64,000 bases of DNA from Limnanthes douglasii subsp. nivea (Eukaryota > Streptophyta > Magnoliopsida > Brassicales > Limnanthaceae), in contig JAUPFV010000002.1 of NCBI GenBank assembly GCA_036936605.1, forward strand, positions 200,407,273 to 200,471,272, written 5' to 3'. This document shows, in pieces, positions 32,260 to 44,750 of this stretch (position 1 is its first letter; each line of letters opens with the position of its first letter). Made by a program: the position numbers and the translations under genes. Below the pieces are notes generated by a model. That model was not told the origin of the DNA, searched no databases, and saw only the letters and a list, made by a program, of their open reading frames with translations.

Positions 32260-35200
32260 TTAGTCAGGATTAGGATTAAGGTAGCCAAGACCTAAACTCT
32301 CAAGAAACACAATCGCTTGAAGATGATTAGGGATTTGATATTGGGATAAAGACTGTTTAAGTTTACATCTAAGAGTCCATTTAGTGAGCCAATCGGCTGC
32401 TTGATTTTGGACTCTTGAGATGAACTTAATAGTCATGTTGGAGCAGATAAGGGATCTAAAAATCTTTAGGAGAGGATCCAGGTCCCAAAGTACAATCCCA
32501 AAACTTAGAAGATTGATTAACGTATGGAAATCGGATTCGATGTCAACGTTCGTCCAATTGTTGATGTTTTAGATTAACAGTGCATCCATGAGGGCCCTTG
32601 ATTCTACCATTAAAGGGGAGAGCTTCCCACAAGTGTTACCATAGCAAAGAAGAATGCAACCATTATTGTTTCTGAAGACAACACTTGCGCTAGCTTCTCC
32701 ATTTCCATTGCAAGAAGCATTGACATTCATCTTGATTATGTTTTCATTTGGAGCCAGCCATTTAAGGTAAGTTATCATGTTCTTACTGTTTTTTGCAGAT
32801 AAACAACCCAGAAAAATACTTGCATTTGAAACTTTAGACCATAGATTTCTATTTAAGACATTAGATATATCTAGCCCACGAATTATATTATTAATTGATT
32901 GAATAGTCACTCCTAGAGAATCATGAATTCCATTGAATTTGGCTTTATTACGATTCCTCTAGATAATCCAGCAAATAATAGGAGAGATAAGATGAGTAAT
33001 GTGATTTTTCTTATCAGAGAACCAAAGCCAGTTCCTGATAATATGAGTTAAACTCATATGATTTCTAGTTGTGACATTAAACAGTTCCCCAAAGTATTTC
33101 CAAATTTTCCATGAAGAGTTACAATTTAAGAACATATGATTTGTATCTTCTACATTATTACAGAATTGACATTTTGAGGCTAAACTCAAATGATTTTTCT
33201 GTAATATTGAATCGATAGGAATGTACTTTTTCAACACTTTCCACAGTAAGAATGAACATTTAGTAGGAATAAAAGTGGACTGATTATGGTGTTTCCTTAT
33301 TAGGTTCCAAGTATGTTTCATTTAAATTTAAGATCAGAAGAAGGCTTCCAATCAATAATGTCCTGCTTAGAATGATTAATAGAAAACCTGTTAATCTGAG
33401 TTACTCTTGAAGTAGGTAGAAAGTTGTGTAGCAGATTGTTTTTCTAATGGTCCCCTTTCCAGAATGTGTAAACCTTAGCATCAATGAGCCTTGAATTGTT
33501 ATCATTGATAATAAAACTCTAATAATGCCAATCATCCAACCAGAAATCCATCTCCCCATTCCCCAAAATCCACCTTATATTAGGTTCTGCTTGCATTTTG
33601 ATACCTGAAAGTCTTTTCCAAATTAAAGATCCTACACTACAGTTAGAATTAATAGGATGCTTATTTAAGGAATATGTTTCATGCATTAATGTAGCCCAAA
33701 GATCGTCTTTAGTTCTGAAAATGAACCAGAGTTTTTGAGAGAATGTGTTCTGAATGTAAGATAATTTTCTGCTATTCAGACCACCCTCTTCAAAGGGCTT
33801 ACAAAGAGAACCCCATCTGGCCCAGTGAATGGTTCTGTCATTGTAGGAAGATCTTCATAAAAATCTATTAAAAATATTTTCTAATCTGTCGATGATGTAG
33901 GTAGGCAGTAGGCTATTCTGCATCCAGTAGCAGGGGTTAGCCATCAAAAGAGTGGAAATCAGCACCAGCCTCCCTCCATAAGATATGTGTTTACTTTCCC
34001 AAGCATTGATATTATCTTGCACCTTATCAATAATGGTAGAATAGTTGCATGACTTGTTGTTGTTGTTTAGAGTCACACCCAGGTAGTTGGTAGGTAGAGT
34101 TTCAATAAGAAAGCCAGAGTGACTTTCTAAACTATTAATTCTGCTTTGTTGAAGTTTAGTGGAGACAATAACTTTAGTTTTCTCCTTATTGGTGGATTGA
34201 CCTGAGACCTGCTGATATTTATCCAAGAAAAGACTTAGAGTGTTCGTAGAAAAATGGAGGTTGTTAGTAAAGATTAGGATATCATCGGCAAATGCTAAAC
34301 AGAGGATAAGATGATTAGATCTTGGGAAAAATACATTTTCTTATTAGATTTAAAAAGGTGATTTAAGCCCCTGATGAGGACTATCCTCACTAATGATAAA
34401 TAGGTTGGGGGATAAAGGATCCCCTTGCCTCAAACCCCTCTTAGATTTGAAGTATCCATGGACACTCCCATCAATGAGCAGGGACATATGCACATGCATA
34501 ATTAAAAAGTTAATTAACTTGATGAACTCATTAGAGAAACCAAAGCAAACAAAGACTTTAGATAGGAATGATAGACACATTCTATCAAAAGCCTTAGACA
34601 TGTCTAGCTGTATCATTAGGTTCCCTGTTTTAGGCTTTCTATTAAGGTCAAAGATCAACTCTTTAGCAGTTAGGATGTGCTCATGCACAGATCTATTTTT
34701 TATAAATGCACCCTGGTTTCTAGAAATAATCTTAGGAAGTAATATAGATAGTCTAGAATTTATGAGTTTAGAAAAGATTATGTTGAAGATTGAACAGAGA
34801 CCAATAGGTTTGTAGCAAATCCGGTTGGTAGGGTTTGATGTTTTGGGAATCAAACAAAGACCAGTAGCAAATACTCTAGTAGGAATATAATCACCCTGAA
34901 GAAAAGCATTAATAGAAGTGCATAGATAATCTTTTATAATCATCCAACAAGTCGTGTAAAAGGTAACGTTAAACCCATCAATTCCTGTAGTGCTATCAGC
35001 ATTCACATTAGAGATAGAAGCCCAAATTTCCTCCTCATTAGTAGCTTTCATTAAATAAATATTGTCATCGGTAGTAATCAGACTAGGAATATAATCAAAA
35101 ACATTGTCATTTAAGCAAAACTCTTCATCATCTTTGTTAGTGTAAGGATTAGAGGTTAAGATATTGTTGAAGTACTTCTTAGTAGATTTTCAGATGTCCT

Positions 35201-36338
35201 CTGAGTTAGTTATCCATTGGTTATTATCTTTGATCCCCTTTATCGTGTTTTTCCTTCTTTTTTTAGAAACAAAAGCATGATAAAGTTTGGAATTCCTGTC
35301 TCCATCTCTTAACCAGCTACTGTAAGTTTTCTGTTTCCAGAAATCAGCTTCAGTTCTAAGAGCTTTAATGTGCAAGCTGTAAGCTTTGTCAAGCTCAGCT
35401 TTAGTTACATTGTTGTTGATATTTTGATGCATCCTTTCATAATTCTTCACAACTTCCTCAGTGTCTTTTACTTTAGAAAAAATGTTGCCAAATTGACTAA
35501 TATTCCACTCATTTAAACAATGTTTTAGTCTCCTTAGCTTGTACCAGAAAAGTTGATTAGGATAGCATTTAATCCATGTGTTCCAATTCTGTTTCATAAT
35601 ACTCAGGAATCTATCATCATTAGTCCAGGAATTTAAAAATTTAAAGCTTTTATTATTATTAATTATATGACTAGATATAGTGATAGCAGTTAAAAGGAGA
35701 GGAGCATAGTCCGAACAAGTTCGGACCATGTGTAAGACCTTTGTATTGTTGAAGGTGTCAGACCAATTATTGTTAATCAAAGCGCGATCTAACCTCTTCT
35801 ATTTCATATTTCTGTTCCAGGTAAATTTGTTGCCAGCATAACCAACATCTTCAAGCGGGCAATCATTGATGCAGTTGTTGAAGTAATTTATGTTGTAATA
35901 ACAAAGAGTTATACACCCAAGTTGTTCATCATTGGAGGTAATAACATTATAGTCTCACATAGCCATCTAGCCTTATTAGTAGAAATATTCATCAACTGGT
36001 TCCATAAGTCTAGTCTTTGAAATCTGTTACACTTAGCATATATAATAGTTAGGCTAAAAGAATTAATAAGACCATGACACATAACCTCAAAGTGGATAAA
36101 CTGATCCAGACTGATAAGACAATCAACGTTGATATCCTCCTTCCTAAACACTAATATCTTAATAGATATGTTAGTAAAATTAATATACAAAGCAACCTCT
36201 TCCAACTTGTCCTTGTTAGCCATAGATTCTTGAATAATTAACATCCTGACACCATTATAAACAACCATATTCTTCCAACATTTCCATAGTTGATTTGTTG
36301 TAGATCCCTTTAATATTCCAGTTAATCATCCTTATCAT
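32260..36338 (-). pseudogene. LINE 3 ORF2: endonuclease, reverse transcriptase, zf-RVT, RNase H
   Basis: It starts at ATG 36338 (MIRMINWNIKGI, the endonuclease start). A decayed endonuclease follows to about 35.8 kb. A linker (35780-35190) reads SSWLRDGDRNSKLYHAF. The RT has TGIDGFNVTF, LIQLDMSKAFDRM and RGLRQGDPLSPNLF (35051-34350), then FADDILIF near 34.28 kb and LPTNYLGVTL (34.1 kb). A zf-RVT region at about 33.2 kb has CQFCNNVEDTNHMFLNC. The C-terminal RNase H lies at about 32760-32360. Its first Asp is Asn (MNVNASCNGNG), while the Glu (VESRALMDAL), the second Asp (IESDFHTL) and the last Asp (QAADWLTK) remain. There are several stops and frameshifts. An added RNase H domain is known for a group of plant L1s. 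Confidence 0.85.
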
Positions 36339-36413
36339 TATCAGATAATGATATGATATTTTTGTTTTTCCATGAATAATTAAGGGATTTGATGATGGGG
36401 TTCCTAAATTTCT

Positions 36414-37733
36414 CTATTTCTTAGCAGATTTGAATTTCTTATGCAGGATTTCATTGAAGTCTGGCTCAGGAGATGAAGAAGAGGTTTTCATGGGAGTAGT
36501 TAGAGTGCTACCAATGTTATCAGGATCTGGAGAGTTACCGATGTTGCATAAGTTTTCATAACCCAGTGTATTGTTGTGAGTGAAGCCTTGATCCAGAGTT
36601 TGGAGTGCTTCAATCACCTCAGTATCAACAGAAGTTGAAGACTGTATCATAGTTGTAATAGGGGTTTTTCTCTTGTAATAGTGTAACAGTCTTCACTGTA
36701 TCTTGATTGTAATTTCCTCTCCTGTTACCATCATAATTGTCTTGAGAGGTACTGATAATAGTTGATTTAACTTTGGGTCTCTAAAAATTTTTGGGTTGAG
36801 TAATAAGAAGTTTATTCTGGGATTGGTTTTAAATGATAGGTTTATGTTGTGTTACAGTGTCTTTTTGCCCAGAATTTTTGACTTCATCTTCCCTAGAAAT
36901 CTTATTATCTTCCAATTTCATAACATTCTTGCAATCAGAGTAAGCATGTCCCAGATTATAACAGATGTTACAATATGGTGGAATATATTCATAGCTAAGA
37001 GACAGCCAACAACCATTGTTTATTCCGAAGCCCACCCAGATCTTTTAATGAAGTTTTTTTTGAAACATCCAGTTCAAGAAGAGCATAGCAAGCGTTTTGT
37101 GAACCTCTGTTTTTATCAGGAACAATGATCTTGTATGGCTTCCCAATCCCAGAAACAATATCCTTCATAATCTGTTCATTATAAAGATACTCTAGGACTT
37201 TTTCGATTCTGGTCATAATTAAAGAGATTGGGCTTTTCTTCTTACCATTAAAATCAGGAGACAACCAGAGCAATCTCATCATCGAGTCACCAATCGTCTA
37301 GATATTTTTCGACCAAAGTTTGCAGACGTCTTTTCGAAGGTCAAATTTAAAAAAACATATGGTAGGAATCCTTAGTTATCAAATTATATTTCCCTTAAAT
37401 TTGAAAGAGTTCAAAAAATCATTAAAAATCAATTTTTTCGACAATCCAGAAGAGAACTTGCCAACCAGAGTTATCTTTGAGTTTTGAATCAGCCAATCCT
37501 AGGTTTTGGGAGAAATGAAAGGAAATGTGGTTTTCTTTTTCCTCAATTCTTTCAGTTTTCATCATGGGACAAGGATGAACAACGTTGGGTTTCAATATCT
37601 CAGCATATGATTTCATATTTCCTTCAAGAGTTGCAGTCTTTTGGCCTCTGTTTTTTGAATGAAGAACAATGTATTCTTCCTCAACAAAACAGTCTATGAC
37701 ACCATTTTCCATTGATAACAAAGAGAATAGCAT
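36414..37733 (-). pseudogene. LINE 3 ORF1 (DUF4283 and CCHC zinc knuckle)
   Basis: The RNA-binding protein of the LINE. On the - strand, the N-terminal part (37733-37422) includes KSYAEILK, the short motif that precedes DUF4283 in plant LINE ORF1s. The middle part (37282-36995) carries the DUF4283-like fold region (LLWLSPDF, IGKPYKIIVPDKNR). A zinc knuckle CNICYNLGHAYSDC (C-x2-C-x4-H-x4-C) lies at about 36.95 kb. The tail (36650-36414) is Ser/Asp-rich. Frame changes separate the parts. Confidence 0.75.
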
Positions 37734-37800
37734 ATTAGAAGAGGGAAGAAATATTTTAGATGGAGAGATTACGAATTCTTTCTTGTTGGATTCTCAAGAA

Positions 37801-38164
37801 CTTCATTCTTGAGAGAGAACAGAGTCTCCATTCCTAATTATTTAATCTCTGTTAATAATACAAATATAGATTAATTTTTATATGATAATTTGAATATCAG
37901 CGAAGTAAAACTTGTTTGAACATATTTGAATGCATATTTAAATTTTACAACTATCTATAAAAATAATAAAAAATATATAATAAAAACATAAAAATAAATG
38001 ATCTCTTATTTATTAGATTAGTTCATTATAAACTATGCATATCTTTTATATTAAAAAAATATAATATTTATTAATAATAACCAATTTTTTATTTGAATTA
38101 ATATTTTAATTTTAATTTTACTAGTAATATTTTTGACGGAATCTTAATTATTTTCATTTGTTAG
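37801..38164. other. AT-rich intergenic DNA
   Basis: No gene or repeat of note. The GGATTGAATATTGTGATT block is duplicated in tandem at about 38192-38225. Confidence 0.4.
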
Positions 38165-39230
38165 GTCAATAAAATTTATAGTTTTTGGATTGAATATTGT
38201 GATTGGATTGAATATTGTGATTGGACTAATTATGTCATTCTAAATGGTTTTTGATTGCTTCTAGATATATAAGAGTAGCCCTCCTGATCATTGTAAGAGA
38301 ATGAAAGAATGATTAACATCTTGAATCACTATTCTTTATCTTGAACATTCTTTTTATTTTTCTTTGTGCATTTCCAAAACTTTTACAGTTGAGCGTTCCT
38401 GCACATCTAATGCATATCATGCGTAACTACTAAGCTAACTATGGTTAGACTCGTAAGAGCCTTGAGGTCTGTTGGCTCTTACACTTACCTTATTAAAAGC
38501 CTTTTAACGACCAAAGCCTTATTTGAGAAAAGAAGCTCTATATGCTAAAAGAGAAAGAGAATATAGGTATTTCTTTTATTTTTGGTTTATTAGTAGCTGG
38601 AAATCTCGTAGGCAATAAATTTAAGAATAAATGGGATTTGATAGAGTTTTCCTTTGATAGAATTGCTTTAGATTACTTTTAAATGGTTTCGGATTACTTT
38701 TACATATATAAGAGTAGCTCTCTAGTCACGATGAGAGCATCAAGAAAAGACTAACACCTTGATTATTAATCGTTATCCGGTATATTTGTCGTCTTTGTTC
38801 TTTGTTGCATTGTCAAAGATTTTAAAATCGAATGTTCATGCGCATTATGTCGAGTGGAACTACTGATCCAATTATAATTGGAATAAAAAAAGTCTTGAGG
38901 TATGTTAGCTTTTATACTTGCTTCATTAAAACCTTTTTGGTGACAAAAACTTCACTTGATAAAAAAAATCTTTATTTTTCCGAAAGGGAAAAAGTATACA
39001 TATATATATAGAATTTTCTTTATTTTTGGTTTACTAAGTAGACGCAAATATCGTAAGCAAACATGTTAAATTTAAGAATAAATGGGCGTTAATAAAGTTT
39101 TTTATTTGATATAATTTCTTGTGGATTGCTTTGGATTTTTTCTAAATGACTCCCAACTTCTTCTAAATATATAAGTGTCGCGCTCATAGACCTTTCAAAG
39201 AATGAAGAAATTACTAACAACTCTGTCGGA
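38165..39230 (+). repeat. Tandem array of an LTR-like unit, about 440-463 bp
   Basis: Two full units and part of a third. The block ATATATAAG (then AGTAGC in the first two copies) lies at 38265, 38704 and 39167, giving spacings of 439 and 463 bp. Other shared blocks are TTTATTTTTGGTTTA, AATTTAAGAATAAATGGG, CTTGAGGT(C/A)TGTTAGC-like sequence and GTTCATGCGCAT/GTTCCTGCACAT. The TATA-like core followed about 60-100 bp later by conserved sequence suggests LTR origin, but no TG/CA ends were defined. The copies are well diverged. Confidence 0.7.
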
Positions 39231-39779
39231 TGAAATAATTAAGCAATTTTCATCTCGGAGTTTTGGATAACCAATACTTTATTTTTTATATGCATTACAA
39301 CCGAAATTATTCATGGGTTACAATTACTCATCTGATGACTTGTGTTTAATTATTGAGTATGAGTACAAATTTCGAAAAGGTTGAAGGGTCGAATGCAATA
39401 AAATCTTGTGTATTTTTTGAAACATAGTAATATGTTGACACACGTCTTAGACGTATGCTTTGGTTTTTAATTTCATGTATGTAAATATTATTGTTATTCT
39501 TGCACCCCCTTTCAAATGATTTTAATCTAGTCTGTTGATCTACAAAAGAATTTACACCATCAACTTTAAAAAATTGAAGGATTGTGATAGCGTACCTTTC
39601 AGTATAAATAGTTCTCGTCTTTCTCCTTTGCAATTTAAAAACATTTCTCTATTGTTATCATTGTTAGATTTTTTTTGTTTTTCTAATTCACTCATCTTTG
39701 TCTTTTACAACTTTCAGTTTTTGCTTCTTTCTCATGTTCAATCATAAGAAGCTTGTTGTGGGTTTTTTTTCTTATGTTT
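39231..39779. other. AT-rich DNA
   Basis: No supported gene; the small frames here have no family features. Confidence 0.35.
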
Positions 39780-40113
39780 TAAAATGGTAAGAAGAAAAAC
39801 TTGAAACTCATTGTTCATCACCAAGGTGATGATTCAGACAACCAAAATAAAGCCCAAGTGTTATTTAATGGACTTATTCTCCCAGTAGATCTAATGAAAT
39901 TGTAGACTTGGGTCTTCCTCTTAAGAAGCATCGTTTGTCTGAAACCATTGAGGTTGATCCTATATCGTCATTACCTCTAAAAACTGATCATACTAATGGG
40001 ACTGTTAATCTACTCCCAACAATAAATTTTTCTAGTTTTTATTTATCATTAGCCTTGATTGAGGTTGTTAAAAAGTTTAAATTAAAGTATGTGAGGAACT
40101 TGATCCAAGAATT

Positions 40114-40153
<40 letters not shown>

Positions 40154-41772
40154 CATAGTATGATTATATCGATCCAACAGATTATAGCGACAAGAAAGAA
40201 AATTGAGGATTCTAAAAAATATGAATATTTTATTTCCCTAGGATAATGAGACTCTATTACACGCTGAAGCATAAGTTTTCTTTTTATAATTTCTCAAAAC
40301 GTTTATAAACGTTTTGGTGTTGATAACGTTTTGCCAATGAATAAAGTTTTTAGCCGAAAAGTTAATCCTTTATTTTTCTTTATCATGGATGGTGGTGAGA
40401 ATATTCTTAGTAATCTTTCATATTAACAAAATTTTAAAACATGAGTCTTTGTACGTTTTGGGTAATTGGGAAATTGAAATGAGCATTTGCTCTCGAACTT
40501 GAGTATCTTGAAGTAAGACATTTTTCCTTTAAATGTTTTTACTATGATATGTTTCTTGTTTACGAGTGTTTGATTTATTTATATTTTGTTTGGATAATAT
40601 CTCAAGTTTTAGATAAAAAAATATAAGACGCACTTGTCAGATCCAAAGGGGTAGTTTGTAGATCCAAATGGGTAGTATGTTAGGTTTGTGCATGAGGCCG
40701 CAAAGTGGTCGTATTCTTAAAAAACCATCTTGGTGCATGAGCAAGTTGTTGGTAGTATCATGTGGCCCAATTTTTCTATAATAAGGGAACTTTTGGTTTA
40801 CAAAGTTCCAATATAGTCTAAGACCAATGCCCCAAGAACTCCTACCGATAGATCTATAAAAGTTGATGTTCTTTCTAAGTCTATTAAGATGAAGGGTTCT
40901 CTATGAAGAAGAGTGTGGTTAGGCATTCACCAATGCGGAAAATTATTGCCAAACCTGTTAAGGTTAAGGAAAATTCTGTCGAAGGTAGTATTGTGAGAAA
41001 AGAATGATTGATCCCCCAAGGGAAGCAATAAGGGCATATCTTAGTTGTAGAAAAAAATATGAAAGCTATCAAGTGTCCTAAATTTTTTGTTACCGAGACC
41101 TTTAGTTTTACGACCATAATTGCCAAAATAAAGGGTGATCTCCCGAAACCCGACTTCAGTTTTTAGAAGAGGGTGACAACTACAAGTAGAAATGAGAAAT
41201 TCAAATTTATTGTTATTAGTGAAACTTTCACTAGAAAATGATCTCAAGCTAACTGAAGAACTAGAGAAGTTATTATAACCGAAGAAGGTCATCGGCCGAT
41301 TCAGGATATTCCTACTTTTGTAGGAAAATGGAAACACATCATGTTTGATATGAGACCAAAAACAGATTTCAACGCAATGAGAGAGAAAACTACATTTTCA
41401 TATTATGCTAGAGTTAACCATATACTTAAGGATTTGCTTAGTCGAAAGCGCAAAAGAGAAGAGTCTGCAGAAACTTCCAATGATAAAAAACCAAGGGCCG
41501 AAGATAGTTCAAGTTTGACTCCTGATAAACCAAATATTGATAATATTGTAGATTTGTCCACTGCAAAGCTGAAAGCCGCATGTAATGTAGTTGTAGCTGC
41601 TGAGAAGAGAAAAGTTGCAGATGTTGAAGTTAAAGTTGCTGAAAAGCCTAAAGCTACAGATGTTTTAGCTATTAGTGTTGAAGCTTCTAATAATATTGAG
41701 TTAATCTTGCACTTCCCTGACTTATTTGAAGTGGTTTTGTTGCTGATGGTGATGAGTAAAAATATAAATTAG
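39780..41772 (+). pseudogene. Plus-strand coding remnant, possibly a Tat antisense ORF
   Basis: Frame-broken coding sequence. The clearest parts are 39908-40110 (KKHRLSETIEVDP, then LKYVRNLIQEF), interrupted by a TA microsatellite, about 40885-41130 (EGHRPIQDIPT-type sequence follows near 41285), and an open 143-codon piece at 41341-41772. That piece contains a basic RKRKREES stretch and a Lys/Ala/Val-rich region that is probably helical. Composition and orientation (opposite to the Tat pol genes further right) recall the antisense ORF of element A, but I find no diagnostic motif, so the assignment is weak. It could also be a captured host fragment. Confidence 0.3.
40113..40150. repeat. CA/TA microsatellite
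   Basis: A short CACACA run followed by about 14 TA units, inside the frame-broken coding remnant. Confidence 0.95.
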
Positions 41773-41844
41773 TTGCATAATAGAAAAATATGGGTAGAAT
41801 AACAGAAAAAAGATTAAATATGTAAAAGAATATAGTAGAATGTT

Positions 41845-43755
41845 TCATCTCCTTTTCGTAAAAAGGTACAATGCTTTAAATATAAATGGTGGTGGGGTTT
41901 TGGACATACACAATGAGCTCATTTAAGGCTAATACATCTTATTCATTTGCTAAGTAAAAATACATTTACTTCTTATTACAATAATTATCCCCGATGTTGG
42001 TTTATATTACAAAGTAAATATCGGTCCAATTGTTCACTGGTTCGACTTGCAGGTCCGATAAATCATACCCTAATTAGATGGTAGTCTCCAAAACGACTGT
42101 GGATAAGGTTTATGCTCTTAGATGTTCACAATATTAGGGCATCCTTCAAGTCAAAATGAATCAACGACCATGGATTCCTTCAATAGTCCATCGTTTACTA
42201 ATGAGTCTTTGGTTGGTAATTTCCTTATTTATAAAGACTTAATTTTTTCTTTAGAGTAAATTCTTGAAGTAATTAGCCAATCTACTGTTTTTGTTAGCCG
42301 AAGAAAGTTCCCAACCTACCATTTTTTTGTACAGTTGGTTAAGAGGTAGATGCATTTGGAAGTTTATGTAAGCTTCAGATAATATTTTTTTATTTTAGTT
42401 TTAGTAGGTTGTAAGCTTATCATTTGTTAACTGTTTTTCATGCATAATACTTTAGACTTTGTTGAATGCATTCATCATCCTTTTCGTATAAAGGTACATT
42501 TCTTTTAATATAAATGGTGGTGGGCCTTTGGACCTTTGGACCTACACAATCAGTCCAATTAAGGCTAATCCACCTTATTCACTTGTTAAGTAAAAATACA
42601 TATACTTCTTATTACGCAAAATACCATAAATGTTACACATTTGTTGGGCTTATATTAGAAAGTAAATATTGGTCCAATAGTTCACCGGTTTGATTTGTTG
42701 GTCAGATAAATCCTACCCTTATCATATGGTACCCCAAAGAAAATGTAGATCAGATTTATGCAGATGCTACTAAGATGTTAACAATCTTAAGCCCACCTGT
42801 AATTGCAAATGATGAATAGTCTAACATTTACTAATGATAATTTGGTTGGTATTTCTTTTGTTTATAGAGACTTTTTTTATTAAGAGTAAACTCCTGAAGT
42901 AATTAGCAAATTTGTTGTTTTTATCAGCTGAATAAAGTTACCAACCCACCATTATGTCTTAAAGATGACTAAGAGGTAGATGAATTTGGAAGTTTATGTA
43001 AGCTTCATATACTATTTTTTTTAGTTTTAGTATATTGTAAGCTTATGGTTTGTTAACCATTGTCGTGTATAATACTTTAAACTTTGTCGAATGCCTTCAC
43101 CATCATTTTTATAAAAAGGTACGATGCTTTAAATATAAATGTTGGTGGGTCTTTGGGCCTTTAGACCTACACAATCAACCCATTTAAGGTTAATCAACCT
43201 TATTCACTTGCTAAATAAAAATACATGTACTTCTTATTATAAAAAAACCCTCAATATTACACATTTATTGAGTTTATATTATAAAGTAAATATTGGTCTA
43301 ATTGTTCAGCGGTTTGATTTATGGGTCGGATAAATCATATCTTTATCAGATGATATATAAAGAGATTGTGTATGGGATTTATGCAGATGCTCCTAAGATG
43401 TTAACAATCTTAAGCCATCCTGCAATTGCAAATGAAGCAATAACCATGGATTCTTCCAATACTCCACCGTTTACTAATGATACTTTGGTTGGTACTCCAT
43501 CTGTTTATAGAGATTTAATTTTTTTCTTTAGAGTAGATTCCTGAATTAATTAGCAAATTTTTTGTTTTTGTCAGCCAAATAAAGTTACTAACCCACCATT
43601 CTATCTTAGATTTGGCTAAGAGGTAGATGAATTTGGAAGTTTATGTAATCTTCAGATACTATTTTTTTATTTTAGTTTTCATATGCTTTAAGCTTATGGT
43701 TTGTTAACCATTTTTTGTGCATAATACTTTAGAATTTGCTGAATGCATTCACCAT
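41845..43755 (+). repeat. Three tandem copies of a 628-bp unit
   Basis: Units start near 41853, 42481 and about 43106 at the block TTTTCGTA(A/T)AAAGGTAC, followed in each by TATAAATG(G/T)TGGTGGG, CACAATNAGCTCATTTAAGG-like sequence, AAAGTAAATAT(C/T)GGTC, GATAAATC(A/C)TACCC, TTTACTAATGA, AAGAGGTAGATG(C/A)ATTTGGAAG and GTAAGCTTAT. Spacings are 628 and about 625 bp. The units are clearly diverged from one another. Part of the unit matches 30.25-30.49 kb. The third copy keeps an 80-codon frame (43302-43544) whose counterpart in the other copies is broken. Confidence 0.88.
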
Positions 43756-44750
43756 GCAACATCAAGGTTGTGATAACCCAAATACCATTGTTCGACCAAT
43801 CGTGGAAGTTGCTACAAAAACCTTTTTAAAGATATTTCAGAGTTGAAAGTTATGCTCGATGCCAAAATTATGTTGATGAGAAATTAAAAGTTAAGCTTTA
43901 AGAAATAATTATTATCGAAGATATGTTAAATAATGAGTTACAAGCCAAAATGGAGGCTGAGATTTAGCTTACAAATCAAATCTTGTCTAAGTCTTTATTG
44001 GTGGTAAAATAATAAGATGTGTTAAAGAGTTCTTATAATATGATTGTCTATTTGTATGCGTTTGATAGTTTTCATCATAAGGTAAAACTTGTTAAAGTTG
44101 TCATAATTTCTTCTATCTCACAATGATATAAGGGATTCTGCTACTAATTTGAATGAATAAAAGCGGCTTCAGATATCGGAACAAAATGATTATATTAAAT
44201 TTAACAAGGAATTCGTTTGTGAATGGGGAAAAAGTGCGAAAATAGCTAGATGTGGCATTAGATCATAACAAAATGTTGTAAAAACACTGGAAGTCAATTG
44301 TGCCGATTGGGTTGAAACCGAAGCCAAACTTCAAATAAATATGCTTGCAAACTCTTATGGTGTAGTATTGAAGGCTGAGTCAAATGAGTTATATCTTTTC
44401 ATAACAAATGCCTTAATCTAAACTTGGAAAAATCTACGGTACTATGTCCTTGAGGCCGATAAACCAACAACTTATGGTCTGACTCTCTAGATCATCAACC
44501 TCTTTTGGCTTCAATGAAGGGAGGTTATAATGTTGGTAAATCTCTTGAAAAGGTTGATGATCAAAAGTTTACACATATTTTGCTTTCAGATGATGCGAAA
44601 AAGGATGGTACTTATATTATTGATTTTATTCCAGTAAACAAGTTTGATGTTTTTCTCCAGCCACACCGAATATGAGGTTTCTGCAAGTCGAACCAAAGAT
44701 GAAACTCTTTTATGTTCAACCAAAGATGAGGTTCATATATCTCAGTCATA
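43756..44750 (+). pseudogene. Plus-strand helical coding remnant
   Basis: Broken + strand sequence with scattered Leu/Lys/Glu-rich runs (IIIEDMLNNELQAKMEAEI near 43910; VNCADWVETEAKLQINMLAN near 44290). These could derive from a coiled coil. It continues the orientation of the 39.8-41.8 kb remnant and may be its 3' part, split by the 628-bp array. No family is recognised. Confidence 0.25.

Larger units (their letters stand above)
31711..37800 (-). mobile_element. Plant L1 LINE with C-terminal RNase H (LINE 3)
   Basis: A non-LTR retrotransposon on - with ORF1 (37.73-36.41 kb), ORF2 (36.34-32.26 kb) and a 3' end near 31.71 kb with an A-run after AATCACTTTTTTCC. It is a different family from LINEs 1 and 2: the RT motifs differ and ORF2 extends into an RNase H domain. 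The 5' boundary near 37.8 kb is approximate. Target duplications were not identified. Stops and frameshifts interrupt both ORFs, but long frames (233, 196, 123 codons) remain. Confidence 0.82.

Noticed and set aside
39908..40246. A 112-codon + frame containing a run of Tyr-Ile
   Set aside because: The Tyr-Ile run is the TA microsatellite; only the flanking part may be coding remnant.
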